The notes: generated from the letters alone by a model not told the origin. A stretch of DNA of 64,000 nucleotides from Eublepharis macularius (GCF_028583425.1 NC_072801.1:17008001-17072000); one strand, 5' to 3'. Positions 43,313 through 54,745 are shown, counted from the stretch's first letter. Numbers and translations: made by a program.

Positions 43313-44018
43313 CGGTACAGAACGCTGCAGCTCAGTTATTATCAGAAGCTAGGCAGAGCACACATATTATTCCTATTCTGCAACCACACCACTGGCTGCC
43401 TATCGGTTACTGGGCTCCGTTCAAGGTTTTAGCCATCGCATACAAACGCCTTCATGGCCTTGGCCCTTCATATCTACAGGACCCTATGCTCTACCAAGAC
43501 AGCTTCGCTCATCTGAGCAGGGTCTTCTGCAGGTGCCACCCTGCAAAGAGGCAAAATCAACAATTCTCTGTACATGTGCATTCTCTGTTTTGGCTCTCAC
43601 CTTATAGAATGGCCTGTCTAATGAGGTTAGGAAGGCATCTACTCTCCTGGCTTTTCACAAACTGCAAAACTGAATGACTCAGGAGGGCTTTTTTTACACA
43701 GATAGGAGGGCTGTACAATAATGAAACAGTTCAGAAAGATTATTTGGTAAAGGGATAGGGATTGTGGACTATACTACTGTGTACTGTCTGTTGCTATAAT
43801 TATGCTTCTACAGTGTAATTTCTGCATCATTTAATTTGTCATGTTTAAATGTTTTTGCTTTGTTTCAGGCTTGTTTCAGCTCTGTTCAGATTTCTGCAAT
43901 CCATACTCTATTGCACTGAGGTTCTATCCTGTTGGTTGAGTTTTACTATACATTATGTAAGCCATCTTGTGTCTCAGTGAGAAAGGCGAACTATAAAGAA
44001 TAAAAAATAAATAAAACT
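43313..44018 (+). pseudogene. L2-type LINE 3' end, copy 1
   Basis: Encodes VQNAAAQLLSEARQSTHI and HHWLPIGYWAPFKVLAIAYK, then RLHGLGPSYLQD, the standard C-terminal region of L2-like reverse-transcriptase proteins, to a stop at about 43677. The 3' UTR ends GAAAGGCGAACTATAAAG and (TAAA)n. Truncated upstream of the palm. Confidence 0.82.
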
Positions 44019-44040
44019 TGGAAGCGTGCTTACTTACCAC

Positions 44041-44200
44041 ATTTCATTTATTTATTTAGAATATTCCTATGCTTCCTCTTTAGAGTTCTGCTCGAAGTGG
44101 TTTACAATTCAAAACCATAGTATAAAGCACAAGCCAGTAAAAAACAGTAAAACATACACACACCAGCCATTAAAAGAAAAGCTATAAGGAATTAAAAAAA
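44041..44200 (-). mobile_element. L2-like 3' tail, reversed
   Basis: ATTTATTTATTTAGAATATT and GAAGTGGTTTACAATTCAAA read, reversed, as a LINE 3' terminus with an A-rich tail. Confidence 0.5.
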
Positions 44201-45235
44201 AGAACAACCATACAGTACAACTGTTCTTCTATTCCAACTAGTCAAGAGTGTAATGATTTTATATTTATTTGTATCACATAGAATGTGACCACTCCTTCCT
44301 GGTGTAAAACAACCTCAAACCTCAAACTGAAGTGTGAATAGCTGCAAAGGCACTTGGTGCAAGGAAACAGGACAGACCTACTGACATACAAAGATACTCT
44401 CCAGCACGTTCTCCTCAAATGACAGCAAGCTCTATTCTATAACAAACTTAGCCTGATGGGTAATCTGGGCATGCCCAGGCACGTTCTCACAACGAGCCCT
44501 GAAGAATGGTGACAGCAAGTTTCTGGGGATTATAATATGGAAGGTGGCCGCTTGCCCAATTCTTTCAAGCTCGATGCGCGATTTGACAGCGTGAGGTGCG
44601 ATGACACTCGCACAACTGTTCAAAAGCGTGTCATACTTTGGCAAGAAATCTGTTTTGACAGGGGCTAATGCTTCCGAATGAAGATTCCCAGTCTTGATCT
44701 GGGTGTTACATCTGCAGGAACCAAATCAGTCCTTTAGTCTTTCACAGGTCTGCTTGGGGGTATGGAATGGAGTTGGTGGAGCTTAGGGAATTCAGACAGT
44801 GCAATGAAAGTCCCAGCTTGATTGGGGCTTGACAGTCCAAATATTTTTCTTTTTAAAAGCCTGCAAGAAATAAACTGTCGCAACAGCCGAACGATACAAG
44901 TTCTTTGCTTTGTATCAAATCTTTGGGTGCCAGCAAATGCCACTTACTGCCTAAGGTGGCCAAATACGAAAAAATTAAATGCAGATAAAACACAACAAAA
45001 CACAACTATTATTTATTAAAACGCCTAAAGTTACTTGGCACTGTATCTTGATCAAAGCAATGGAGAATTAAAGAAGGCTCAACCAATATTCTTCAGGTCC
45101 CACAAAAACTGAGCATACAGGGATGCCTTCCATAACTCTGTTGCTTCCATGATAAAGGGCATTCCCTTCCTACCCATTAGCCTAACCTCTGACATTAAAA
45201 TAGTGTGGTGCAGGATCTCCCAAAATGACATCAAT
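44201..45235. other. No gene or recognisable repeat
   Basis: No supported exon; short open frames only. Confidence 0.4.
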
Positions 45236-45243
45236 GAGCACAG

Positions 45244-45645
45244 TAGAGATGGGCACAAACCAGAAAAAACATGAACCATGTAGTTCGTAGTTCGTCAAAT
45301 TTAATAAACCACGAACTTTCACGAACCTGCCCCCAGTTCATGAACTGGTTCATTTGGTTTGAGAAAACGTCACATCCAGGTCAGAAAATCGTCACTTCGG
45401 GGTCAGCAGAAGGTCACTTCCAGGTCAGCAGAAGGTCTGTAGGAAGTACATCCCCTGTTGCCTAGGAAACTGATCAGCACCAGGCTGTCTGCAGTGACGA
45501 TCCAAAAAATGAACCAAATGAACCAGCCTGAAGTTCGTGGCGTTCCATAAGAGATGAGCTCTGATGGAACCGCTGGTTCGCAAACCATGAACCAGCCTGG
45601 TTCATCATGATTTTTGGTCTGTATTTTGGTTTGTGCCCATCTCTA
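45244..45645 (+). mobile_element. hAT-C non-autonomous element, copy 1 (402 bp)
   Basis: TAGAGATGGGCACAAACC to GGTTTGTGCCCATCTCTA. Exact 8-bp duplication GAGCACAG at 45236-45243 and 45646-45653. The body is full of GAACCA/TGGTTC words in both orientations (GAACCAAATGAACCAGCC), making many alternative hairpins. Confidence 0.93.
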
Positions 45646-45659
45646 GAGCACAGACTTCT

Positions 45660-46688
45660 GGTATGGCTTATGAGAGATGACACACCCGAAATACATGAGC
45701 CAGCTATCCTTTACAGCTTTGAAAATCACTATCAGCACATCGAATTGTGCCTAGAAACTTACTGGTAATACAAAAAGCTTCATGGGGTTCCCCATAATAT
45801 AATTTTTGTAGCCCCATCAAGTTAAAGGCCAGGCAGTCACAACATTTTGCATGGAAGCACACATTGCTGAACATCCTTCAAGGGAAGCTCATGAAGACTA
45901 TGTTGCATTAATCAAGCCACAAGGTTCCTACAATGTTGTGATTGAAGCAAATATGTAACGTGCCAAATGGATATTGGTGCCTTCTGACATGATTTTGGAC
46001 ATCTGGCAGGCATCCAGGCAACTTAGTCGTTAGCTCTACAAAAACACAATCTCAAGCATATTTTGTGTACAGGAAAAAATAAAAACAATACTATCACACG
46101 CACCTGCCTACCACTACATTCTAAAAGAGTTCCCCATCCATCTTACTTCTGGGGTCATTCAAAAACTGATGACTTGCATAAAGCTGCCAATGAAGTGTTT
46201 AATGTCCTTGGGATCTGTCTCCTAATTTCCTCCTGCTGATTTTTACCTTAACATTTGAGGGCTAAGGCTATCATTCATTCTGTCATTGCGGTTGAAGAAC
46301 TGTGGCTGGTCTGTTGCTGTGTGTTATGATAGGATTTCAGAGATTTTTTTAAATGGGAAAAAATGTTTGCTCATCACGAGCAGAGATGATTAGTACTCCT
46401 AATACCAATCCAAGATGGTAACTAGGCTGATATTTAGAAAAATGGGGATGCATTGAGTATGCTATATTGTAATGTCTTAATATAATAGTAACTGCTACCA
46501 TTGTTTTTATCTTTATGTTTAATGTCATGTTATACTCTGCTCTGAGCCTGCTTGTGGGGAGAGCAAATAAAAATCTAATTAACAACAACAACAACAACAA
46601 CATATATGTAGAGCTCTGCCTCTTCTTCAGGAACTCCTACTACCTTGTCTTGAAAGCTGCAATTTTGTACACACTAAACTTGGTGGTT
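45660..46688. other. No gene; LINE-like tail near 46530
   Basis: 46525-46600 (GCTCTGAGCCTGCTTGTGGG, AATAAAAATCTAATT, (AAC)n) is a 3' tail of an L2- or SINE-like element. The rest is unassigned. Confidence 0.4.
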
Positions 46689-46696
46689 GTGGAGAG

Positions 46697-47693
46697 TAGA
46701 CATGGGCATGAATCGAAATACGAATCAAATTTTGTGATGAATCGGACTGATTCGTGTTTTGCGAAACGCATTTTGTGGGGCCATGGTTTTCATGAAATTC
46801 AATTTTGGGGCTGATTCATTCGATTCGTGAATGATTCGTGATACCAGGCAGGCTGGCACCGATCCATTGATTCCTTAGGTAACACAGGCCCAGAATGTCT
46901 GCAGACCTTTTGTTGCCATTGGAAACCCCAATCTTAGCCCATATAACCTTGATAGGCAGCTCTCCCTGCCAACTGGAGAGCTTCCATTCTGCCCTATACA
47001 GCAAGGAGCAGGGGGGTTAATCCCTTAGGCAACTGAGGAGATGGACCTTCTGTAGCCATGGGAACACCAATCTCATCCCTCCAAACCCTGTTAGGCAGGT
47101 CTGTCTGCCAACCAGAGACCTCCTGTTTTGCTCTACATAAGCATTTCTTATATAAGGCACAGCTCTCCACCTCGTGCTTTTCAGTTCCAGTAGACGGAGG
47201 AGGGATTTAGAGTGAGAGAGTGGAATTGGGAGCTTTTGGATGGATTTGATGCTGCTTTAAAAGAGACTGAAAAGCCTCTTTCTTATTTTCAGCTCTTGGC
47301 CTTGCTGGGAAAGTCATTGGGTGAGGGTGCCTTCTTTCCTCCACCCCATCCAACCCCAGTCTCAGGGCATTGCCTGACTTTGGGGCCTAGCTTGACTGAG
47401 GCCTACCTTCTTTTTCTTTAATTTTCTTTGCTTCTATTCTTATTTAGAGCATTCGTTCTTGCTGGCTTGTTGGGTGTGGGTGGGTGGAGGAGAGCCTGCC
47501 GGTCTCCCTGCGAGCTTGGCACCTCTGGGTATGAAGGGGGGCATTGAAGTGCCCTGGGTTCTGACAAATCATGAAACGAATTGTTTTGTGAAAGGGGACA
47601 ATTTTGTGAAAGTTTGTGATTTGTGGAATGCGACAAAACACAAAACACTTGTTTTGTTTTTTCCCATTTTGTGCCCATCTCTAGTGGAGAGTG
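46697..47693 (+). mobile_element. hAT-C element, copy 2 (997 bp)
   Basis: TAGACATGGGCATGAATCG to TTTTGTGCCCATCTCTA. Exact 8-bp duplication GTGGAGAG at 46689-46696 and 47694-47701. The sub-terminal regions carry GATTCG/CGAATC words; the ~0.8 kb centre has no transposase frame that I recognise. It splits the 5S-derived SINE. Confidence 0.93.
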
Positions 47694-47701
47694 CCCTCAA
47701 G

Positions 47702-47890
47702 TCAGAGTTGACTTATGGCAAACTCTAGTGGGGTTTTCATGGCAAGAGACTAAAAGAGGTGGTTTGCTATTGCCTGCCTCTGCAACCCTGGTCTTTGTTG
47801 GAGGTCTCAATCCAATTACTAACCAAGGCTAACCCTGCTTAGCTTCTGAGATCTGATGAGATCAGGCTCACCTGGGCTCTTACAACACTG
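47702..47890 (-). mobile_element. 5S rRNA-derived SINE, interrupted by hAT-C
   Basis: The minus strand at 47795-47880 contains text close to 5S rRNA: GATCTCAGAAGCTAAGCAGG, then TTAGCCTTGG and TTAGTAATTGGATTGAGACC, covering the internal promoter region. The rest (GGTTTTCATGGCAAGAGAC) runs into a BovB-like 3' end. Known as a SINE3-type family in reptiles. Confidence 0.82.
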
Positions 47891-47894
47891 GATT

Positions 47895-48905
47895 TGAATC
47901 TTGCAAAAATGTAGCTCGTGCCCCTAAAAAACGTATCACCTTTAGCTTGTATGGGATTGGTATCCAAAGCTACAAATCCTCCAGCCACTTTGGATTGGGG
48001 GTTGAGGTGCAGGGGACTTTTTGGGCCTCTTGTGTTATCCTTGAACGGGATTGATCCCTGAGCCCAGAGCTGAATGAAGGCAGATGTATTTATTTAGAAT
48101 ATTTAGATCGTTCTATTTAAAATTAATACTCAGTAGTCTCACTGTGCATTATGAACCTACTTCAACACATGTAAAATCATTAATGGAATAATCCCTCTAG
48201 ATGTGACAAATGAGGCATTAATATTCTGTTTGCTTTTGGGGCGTTAAACCTAGTGAGATGTCCCTAAAGCCAAGACAATCTCCCTCTCTTTTTAAAAATA
48301 TAGGCACTTAACATAAACAGCACACTTGAGATTTTATTACTGTCTGAAATACAGAGTGAGGGCAAGGAAGGGAAATGCCACCCTATGTCAGGGAACAAGG
48401 TTTCTTCTTGAGATTTCTGCTTACAAAATCTAGTGGTGTAGTAGATAACACAGCAAGAATGCATAAGCTCGATTCCTTTCTGACTTCCCATTTCCCAAAG
48501 CAACATCAGACAATGTCATCTGTCCTGGAGCCATACTTGGATATCTTCTTTTTCTTTACAAGAAAGATGCTCAGTTTCATAGGAGAACTTCTTATCTTCT
48601 GCCCCTCAGTTTCCAGTGTGCTGGGTTGTGTATACTGTTGGGAGTAGCTTGTTCGAATATACTTTTGAAGAATGAGTTATGATACAGTTCAGTTTAGAGG
48701 GGGGAAAGGAATATTCTATATTTCACAATTTGAATTTTGATGAGAAGGGGTGATGCCAAAATTCAAGCTGAAACTGATATAAAAATTCAGCTTGGTTTTC
48801 CTACCTGTTCAGGGGGAAGTTTGCTGATTGGTTAAACGAGTTAATGACTTTTATTAAACATTATTTCATGTTACCCAAGGAGAAAACAGTAATGGCTACT
48901 GTATG
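47895..48905. other. No gene or recognisable repeat
   Basis: No supported exon or element. Confidence 0.4.
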
Positions 48906-48909
48906 TCTG

Positions 48910-49100
48910 TGTCTGACACACTTTTATCCTGCTCTTCCTTCACGTATCTTAGACTGACATACTGTTTCCCATTTTTATCTCACAACAACCCTGTTAGACA
49001 GGTGAGGCTGAGACAGTGTGTGTGTGAAGGGCCCAGCAAGCTTCCATAACAGAGTGAGGAAGTTCCTATCCTGACACTTTGACCATTATGCTATACTGGC
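48910..49100 (-). mobile_element. MIR/CORE-like SINE, reversed
   Basis: TATCTCACAACAACCCTGTT and AGACAGGTGAGGCTGAGAC, then CAAGCTTCCATAACAGAG, reversed CORE-SINE wording. Confidence 0.55.
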
Positions 49101-49149
49101 TTTCAAATTCATGTTAATTCATGTTAAATACTGTGAAAGATCCTATTGA

Positions 49150-49244
49150 AAAAATGTAAAGAGTCCAGTGGCACATGCTTATGCTCAATAAAGCTGGTTA
49201 GTCTTAAAAGTACTACTGGATGCTTTACTATTTTGCAACTTAGT
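49150..49244 (-). mobile_element. AGTCCAGTAGCACC repeat, copy 4 (internally deleted)
   Basis: AAGAGTCCAGTGGCACATGC then CTTATGCTCAATAAAGCTGG, TTAGTCTTAAAAGTACTACT, GGATGCTTTACTATTTTGC. The centre with the hammerhead-like core is missing. Confidence 0.6.
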
Positions 49245-49252
49245 GTTGTTAT

Positions 49253-49565
49253 CTGGGCTTTTTTTCAGCGGGAACGGGGTGGAACGGAGTTCCAGTACCA
49301 CTTAGAAATGGTCACATGGCCGGTGGCCCCGCCCCCTGATCTCCAGACTGAGGGGAGTTTAGATTGCCCTCCGCACCGCGGTGCGGAGGGCAATCTAAAC
49401 TCCCCTCGGTCTGGAGATCAGGAGGCGGGGCCACCAGCCATGTGACCATTTTTGCTGAGGGCAATTCAAACTTTAAAAAACTTCCCCCTTGTTCCAGCTG
49501 ACCCAAAGTGACATCATTGTGCGGTCTTGAGTTCCACCACCTCTTTTCCCAGAAAAAAAGCCCTG
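49253..49565 (-). mobile_element. hAT-A element, copy 7 (313 bp)
   Basis: Reversed relative to copy 2. Exact 8-bp duplication GTTGTTAT at 49245-49252 and 49566-49573. One change in the left end (CTGGGC). Confidence 0.95.
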
Positions 49566-49719
49566 GTTGTTATCATCCTGACAATACAGCTGGGGTTGAG
49601 AGGAGTGGCTTAACCAAGGCCACCTGCAGAGTTCGTGGCAGTAGTAGGAGTCAAACTAGCAGAGGGCTGATTTGCAGCCCCGCCACTTAAACACTATCCT
49701 ACAGCAGCTCTCTGTATTA

Positions 49720-50980
49720 TTCGCTGATTATTCAGAAAATATTAGGAAAATAAACTTTTCTTCTTTGCAAATCTTTAGTTGATTTTCTTTACCAACTTCA
49801 TGTCAACTATACCGCCAGGGTCTACTTGTAAATAATGCTTCATCTTCCAACAACCTATTCCTCTCCTCTTGAGACTTTTGAGTTTCAGTACAGTGGCCCT
49901 CCTCTCAAAGTCAAGCTCTTCCAATCTTAAACTTTATTTTCCAAACGCCTGCGGATGCTATTCTATGCATGCCTTTTGAATGACAAACTTCTGTTTTTCT
50001 CTGTTTTCCCTTCACATGACTGCTCTTTTTATAATTTATTTTCTTCATTTTATACTGCTTTTGTTAATGCTCCTATTTTATTTTCTGTACTTCCCCCCAC
50101 TATAGCAATGGTATTTCTAATTTTCTTCTGTCCAATTGCTCCCCGCACAACCAGCCTCAAACTCTTCTCCATTTCGTTAAGGAAAACTTCATTAAACAGA
50201 TTGGAGCTGTTGAAATATTAGTAATGGAAGACAGTTATTAAATGCCTGTTTCAGGCTTAGTCCATAAAGAAGGCTGCTTAAATACTTGTGTTTATCCCTC
50301 AACTGGATGCCTTCTCTTGATACGGAGTCTTTGCATTCCTCATAATCCTTATCCATTCAGACATTATCTCTGTGCCATTCTTTGAGAATACTTTAAAAAG
50401 CTTGCCCTGGTCCCTTTACGTGGTGCCAAAGTGTGGACCTAAATGTGAGCACAGCAAGCTCCAATGAATACAGCTGCCAGGGCACACGCTAAGGTGCTAC
50501 ACTTTTCAGCAGCTGGAAGTTACATAGGAAGAGGCCAGGAGCTGCCCTCCTCGGCCAATCTTGGTTCTAGCTTCACTTGCTTTAGGGAGAGAAGAGCCTG
50601 TTCTCAGCCCCTTTTGCAGAAGGGCAAAACAGTGGGAAGACTAACTCATCAGCAACCTCTCTTGTCTCTCACTGTGGGTACTGTAGCTGGAAGGGAGAGA
50701 ATGGTATAGGGAAGACGGTCTTTCAACCCGGTGCATATTTTCTCGCTTCAAATATGTCCCTCCCAGCTGCATCTGCCCCCACCAGGGAAATAAGTATGGG
50801 TTGCCTGAGAAGCAAAGGATTTTAAAGACCCTCATCCCATCAATACTCTCCCCTGATCAAATTTCAGCCACAGCAGTGGCATTTTGTAAAATGAAGGGAA
50901 ATGTCATTAAAAATATATTACATGCAACATGGAATCCCCCCCTTCATTCTGTTTGCTTGTATTGCATTTTATGTCAATGT
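49720..50980. other. No gene or recognisable repeat
   Basis: AT-rich, unassigned. Confidence 0.4.
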
Positions 50981-50984
50981 AAGG

Positions 50985-51175
50985 GGGAGCGGGGTTGACT
51001 CAGTGGTTGAGCATCTGCTTAGCATGCATGCAGAAGGACCCAGGTTCAATCCCTAGCATCTCCAGTTAAAAGGAATGGGTAGCTGGTGCTATAAAAGACC
51101 TCAGCGTGAGTCTCTGGGGAGTTTCTGCCAGTCAAGATTGACCTTGATGGACTGATTCAATATAAGGCAGCTTCA
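50985..51175 (+). mobile_element. tRNA-derived SINE, third family, full length
   Basis: A-box-like TTGACTCAGTGGTTGAGCAT, B-box-like CAGGTTCAATCCCTAGC, then CTCCAGTTAAAAGGAATGGG and GACCTTGATGGACTGATTC, ending TAAGGCAGCTTCAT. It serves as reference for the reversed pieces at 32590, 36835 and 41370. Confidence 0.85.
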
Positions 51176-51183
51176 TTACGAGA

Positions 51184-51759
51184 GTGCCAAAAAAGGCACA
51201 TATAACACCATTCTTACATGAGCGGCATTGGTTGCCAGTGGAGTACCGGATCAGATTCAAGGTTCTGGTATTGACCTATAAGGCCCTGTGTGGACTGGGA
51301 CCAGTGTATCTATGGGACCGTCTCTCCCCATATATTCCCCAGAGGACGCTCCGATCAGGGGATAAACAGCTGTTGGTGGTCCCTGGCCCCAAGGAGGCCC
51401 GCCTAGCCGCAACTAGATCCAGGGCCTTTTTGGTCCTGGCTCCCACCTGGTGGAATGCTCTGTCTGCTGAAATCAGGGCCCAGCAGGACTTAATATCTTT
51501 TCACCAGGTCTGCAAGACAGAGTTGTTCTGCCAGGCAGATGGCTGAGGCTGGGCCTTCGCCGGCCTGGAAAAAAGGGGTGTATAAAACCCTCCCTGTGAA
51601 GGCTGTCCACCATCTTGTTTTAAATGTGTTGTTTTTAATTAACATGAATTTTAAATTGTATTTTAATTGTATTTTTAATATGTTGTTATCTGCCCTGAGC
51701 CCACTCACGGGGAGGGCGGAATAAAAATTTGAAATAAATAAAATAAAATAAAATAAAAT
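51184..51759 (+). pseudogene. L2-type LINE 3' end, copy 2 (120-codon open frame)
   Basis: Open from 51184 to 51546: HWLPVEYRIRFKVLVLTYKA, LCGLGPVYLWDRLSPYIPQR, then LAATRSRAFLVLAPTWWNAL and SFHQVCKTELF, the conserved L2 C-terminal region. The 3' UTR includes CTGCCCTGAGCCCACTCACG and ends in an (AAATA)n tail. The frame is intact, but reverse transcriptase is absent. Confidence 0.87.
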
Positions 51760-51946
51760 GTTTGTGTAAATCCATATAAACTTCTGTTTTTCCGGATTGT
51801 TAGGTTTCCAAACCATTCCAACAAAACAAAATGTGCTATAGTTAAGAAGATCTATCAGGGACTTGGAACTATACCCCAACGTATTAATTTCCTTACAGGA
51901 GGGCTCTGGGCTTGAGGGAATGCTTAATATAAGAAGAAATCATAGC

Positions 51947-52120
51947 GTCCCTCTACACAAGACATCTTACATGCGGACACTCAAGTGAAAGATCTTACAC
52001 TTGCTCTCCCATTGTGGATACACATGTACTGCTAGGGAGACAGAATATAAGACCATACAGAAAGTATAAAAGCATACAGAAAGTAAGTCAAGACATGTAA
52101 GATGTCTTGTGCAGAGGGAC
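51947..52120. mobile_element. Inverted-repeat element, GTCCCTCTACAC ends (174 bp)
   Basis: GTCCCTCTACACAAGACATC with TTACATG at the left and its mirror at the right (27-bp arms, one difference). Centre includes a near-duplicate CATACAGAAAGTA. No certain target duplication. Confidence 0.75.
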
Positions 52121-52682
52121 TCAGAGAATGGCCATTGATGCTGGCGGATGAAATGTAGTTAAAATTTACCTACTTAGGCACTCTGGATATTCAGTTTACA
52201 TGCAGTGGAAAAATGAGATGGGTCTCTCTCCAATGATGCAATGAATAAGTTCAGGAACATGAACTATGTACACCATCATTGGTGCATGTTTGCACATTGA
52301 CCATTTGACTGCGGGAGGTTTTTTTTAAAAAATAAAAGCTTGATGAATCAGAAAATAAGAATAATTTATGCAGAAAAACCACTTTCTGCACTTGTCAACA
52401 TGAATAATAAATCACTGGTGAAGTCCCCAAAGGGACCTCACACAACCATGTCAGTAATAAAAACAGACTGGAACCAGAGAGTTTGGGCTCATATATTTCA
52501 AATGTTTTCCTTAGCAGCTTTGGTCAAAATAATCTTGCAAGGAGAAGTCAGGTGCAACTGCAGTTATTCTTAGAGCTGTATTATTGTTGGTGATGGGGAA
52601 CTTAGTAGGAACAGCTCCAGAAATATCTCTCCAAATTGAGTGAGTGGGAAGCAAAAGTGGCAAATGGAGTTCTAAGTGCCAC

Positions 52683-53269
52683 CAGGGCCAGATCTAGGGT
52701 TGCTGGTGGCCGGTGCAACCCCTGCTCTGGCCCCTGCATGTGTGCGCTCCCGGTGCTGCGTGATGACGTCACTTCCGTGACATCATCACACAGGGGTGGG
52801 AGGCGTGCCGCCCATGTGGCAAGCTGGCCGCCTAAGCTCCTGGTGCACCGCGGAGCTGATGGCGGTGGTGCGTGCATGAGCTGGGGCGGCCGGCTTGCTG
52901 CATGGGCAGCTGAGCGCAGGGCTGGGAGGCCCTCCGTGCAGTTTGCCTGCCCCACTGCCCTGTGCTGCCTGCGCGGCAAGCCGACCGCCCCAGCAACTGG
53001 TGCACCACGTAGCTGGTGGCAGCGGCGGGGGTGTGCGCTGGGGCAGCTGACTTGCCGTGCGGGTGGCTGAGCACAGGGCTGGGAGGTCCTGCGCACACGG
53101 CAAGCCAGCCGCTCCATCGGCGGGGCAGGCGAGGGCCTCCCAACCCTGTGCTCAGCCTCCCACGTGGCAAGATGCGGTGCGCTCCTGGAGGCAGCAAGCT
53201 GCGCCCGGCGCCCTCTCTTTGGTGGTGCCGGGGGCAGGCTACCCCCCTGCCCCCCTCAATCCAGCCCTG
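52683..53269. mobile_element. hAT-D GC-rich non-autonomous element (587 bp)
   Basis: CAGGGCCAGATCTAGGGTTG to CCTCAATCCAGCCCTG. Exact 8-bp duplication AGTGCCAC at 52675-52682 and 53270-53277. Strongly GC- and CpG-rich, with several partial inverted repeats (CAGGGCTGGGAGG in both orientations). Holds GATGACGTCACTTCC. Long open frames on both strands reflect base composition, not genes. Confidence 0.92.
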
Positions 53270-53544
53270 AGTGCCACTCTTGTACAATAGTTAGAGCAGT
53301 GAGTGATCCAAATGTGTCACCATGGTGCCTGCTGATGTGCTTCTGGGTGCCTACTTTCTTCTTTGCAAAAACAAACAGCTAATTCTGGCTTTCTTTCACC
53401 TTACTGGAATAGAAGATGCTTCCATAGAGCCAGGGCTTTTGTGTCCACTCATTTGGAAGCAGCTAGCTCCATCATAGGATACTACTAAGTTTGGGAACTC
53501 ACAGCATTTTGTGATTGGCCCCAGCTCCCATTGCAGCCATTTAG

Positions 53545-53755
53545 GTCCCCTGAGTTAGTGTTAGAACGACATCTGTGAGACCCAGTTTTCAAATCTTCAC
53601 TCTTGTCATGAACCTTGCAGAGCGACTCTGAGCCAGCCATCTCTCTTACCCTCCCCTACCTCCCAGGGCTGTTGTGAGGATAAAAGAAATAAGAGTGAAA
53701 GATGTATTCTGCTCCTAGCTCCTTCGAGGAAGGGTAGGATAAAAATAGATTTGTA
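53545..53755 (+). mobile_element. MIR/CORE-like SINE
   Basis: GTGAGACCCAGTTTTCAAAT, GTCATGAACCTTGCAGAG, GGGCTGTTGTGAGGATAAAA. Decayed but full in length. Confidence 0.6.
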
Positions 53756-54194
53756 GAAAGATCTGAAAACAGCATTTGCTTATAGATTTATCAGATCTCT
53801 TGCTCCCTACTGTTTTACTTTTGGATTTATAGCATGAAGAGGTTTTTAGCATGTTTCAAGAACAGTTGAATCGATTGAGTTATATTATATTGTTTTGTTT
53901 TATTAAAAAGCTACCATGAAAGCATCATAATGGGAACATAGGCTATAACTATTTTAATAAATGTGTATCTCCAATGAGGTCTGAAGTGGGGGGGGGGACG
54001 CAGGTCACTTTTTACAAAGAAATAGGATTGTGCTCTATTGCAGTGTTTATTGTATGTATCGCTTTTTTTTTACTGCATCATGTTCTACCTTTATTATCCA
54101 CGTTCTGCATTATAATATGTCATGTCTTAGACAAGTTTCTCTTTTTTACTTGTTTATCCTGATGGTTTCCAATACTGTAATCTTAGCCCTGCCA

Positions 54195-54626
54195 CCCTGT
54201 TTGTGTGTGTTATGTGCCATCAAGTCGCTTCCGACCTATGGCGATCCTATGAATGAAAGACCTCCAAAGCATCATATCATTAACAGACTTGCCCAGATCT
54301 TACAAACTGGAGGACGTGGCTTCTTTTATTATTGTGTCAAGCAGGGCTTTTTTTCAGAGGGAACGCGGTGGAACGGAGTTCCGGAACCTCTTGAAAATGG
54401 TCACATGGCTGGTGGCCCTGCCCCCTGATCTCCAGACAGAGGGGAGTTGAGATTGCCCTTGGAGGGCAATCTAAACTCCCCTCTGTCTGGAGATCAGGGG
54501 GCGGGGCCACCAGCCATGTGATCATTTTCTCCTAAGGCAACCCACTGGGTTCCACCACCTCTTTTCCCAGAAAAAAAGCCCTGGTGTCAAGCCATATCAT
54601 TTTAGGTCTTCATCTTCTCCTACACT
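54195..54626 (-). mobile_element. BovB LINE 3' end, split by hAT-A copy 8
   Basis: Left part 54195-54341 (GTTATGTGCCATCAAGTCGC, TTCCGACCTATGGCGATCC, ATTAACAGACTTGCCCAG) and right part 54592-54626 (CCATATCATTTTAGGTCTTC) align with the reversed BovB fragment at 39870-40110. Confidence 0.82.
54342..54583 (-). mobile_element. hAT-A element, copy 8 (242 bp), inside BovB
   Basis: Exact 8-bp duplication GTGTCAAG at 54334-54341 and 54584-54591. Reversed relative to copy 2. Confidence 0.95.
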
Positions 54627-54639
54627 GATTATTGGATAT

Positions 54640-54745
54640 CTTATGCTGTCTGAAGTTTTTTTCTAAAAATACTCTGTAATTTGCCTTGAGTCTTAGCAAG
54701 AAAGGCTGGCTATAAATTAAGTAAAATAAATAAAATAAAGAAATG
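54640..54745 (+). mobile_element. L2-like 3' tail
   Basis: TTGCCTTGAGTCTTAGCAAG, AAAGGCTGGCTATAAATTAA and an (AAATA)-type tail. Confidence 0.55.

Noticed and set aside
47795..47880. Possible 5S rRNA gene
   Set aside because: Only part of 5S is present, with several changes, fused to a LINE-like 3' end; it is a SINE.
52602..53290. Several long overlapping frames on both strands, resembling a GC-rich gene
   Set aside because: They lie in a GC-rich hAT-type element with an 8-bp duplication; the low stop density comes from composition.
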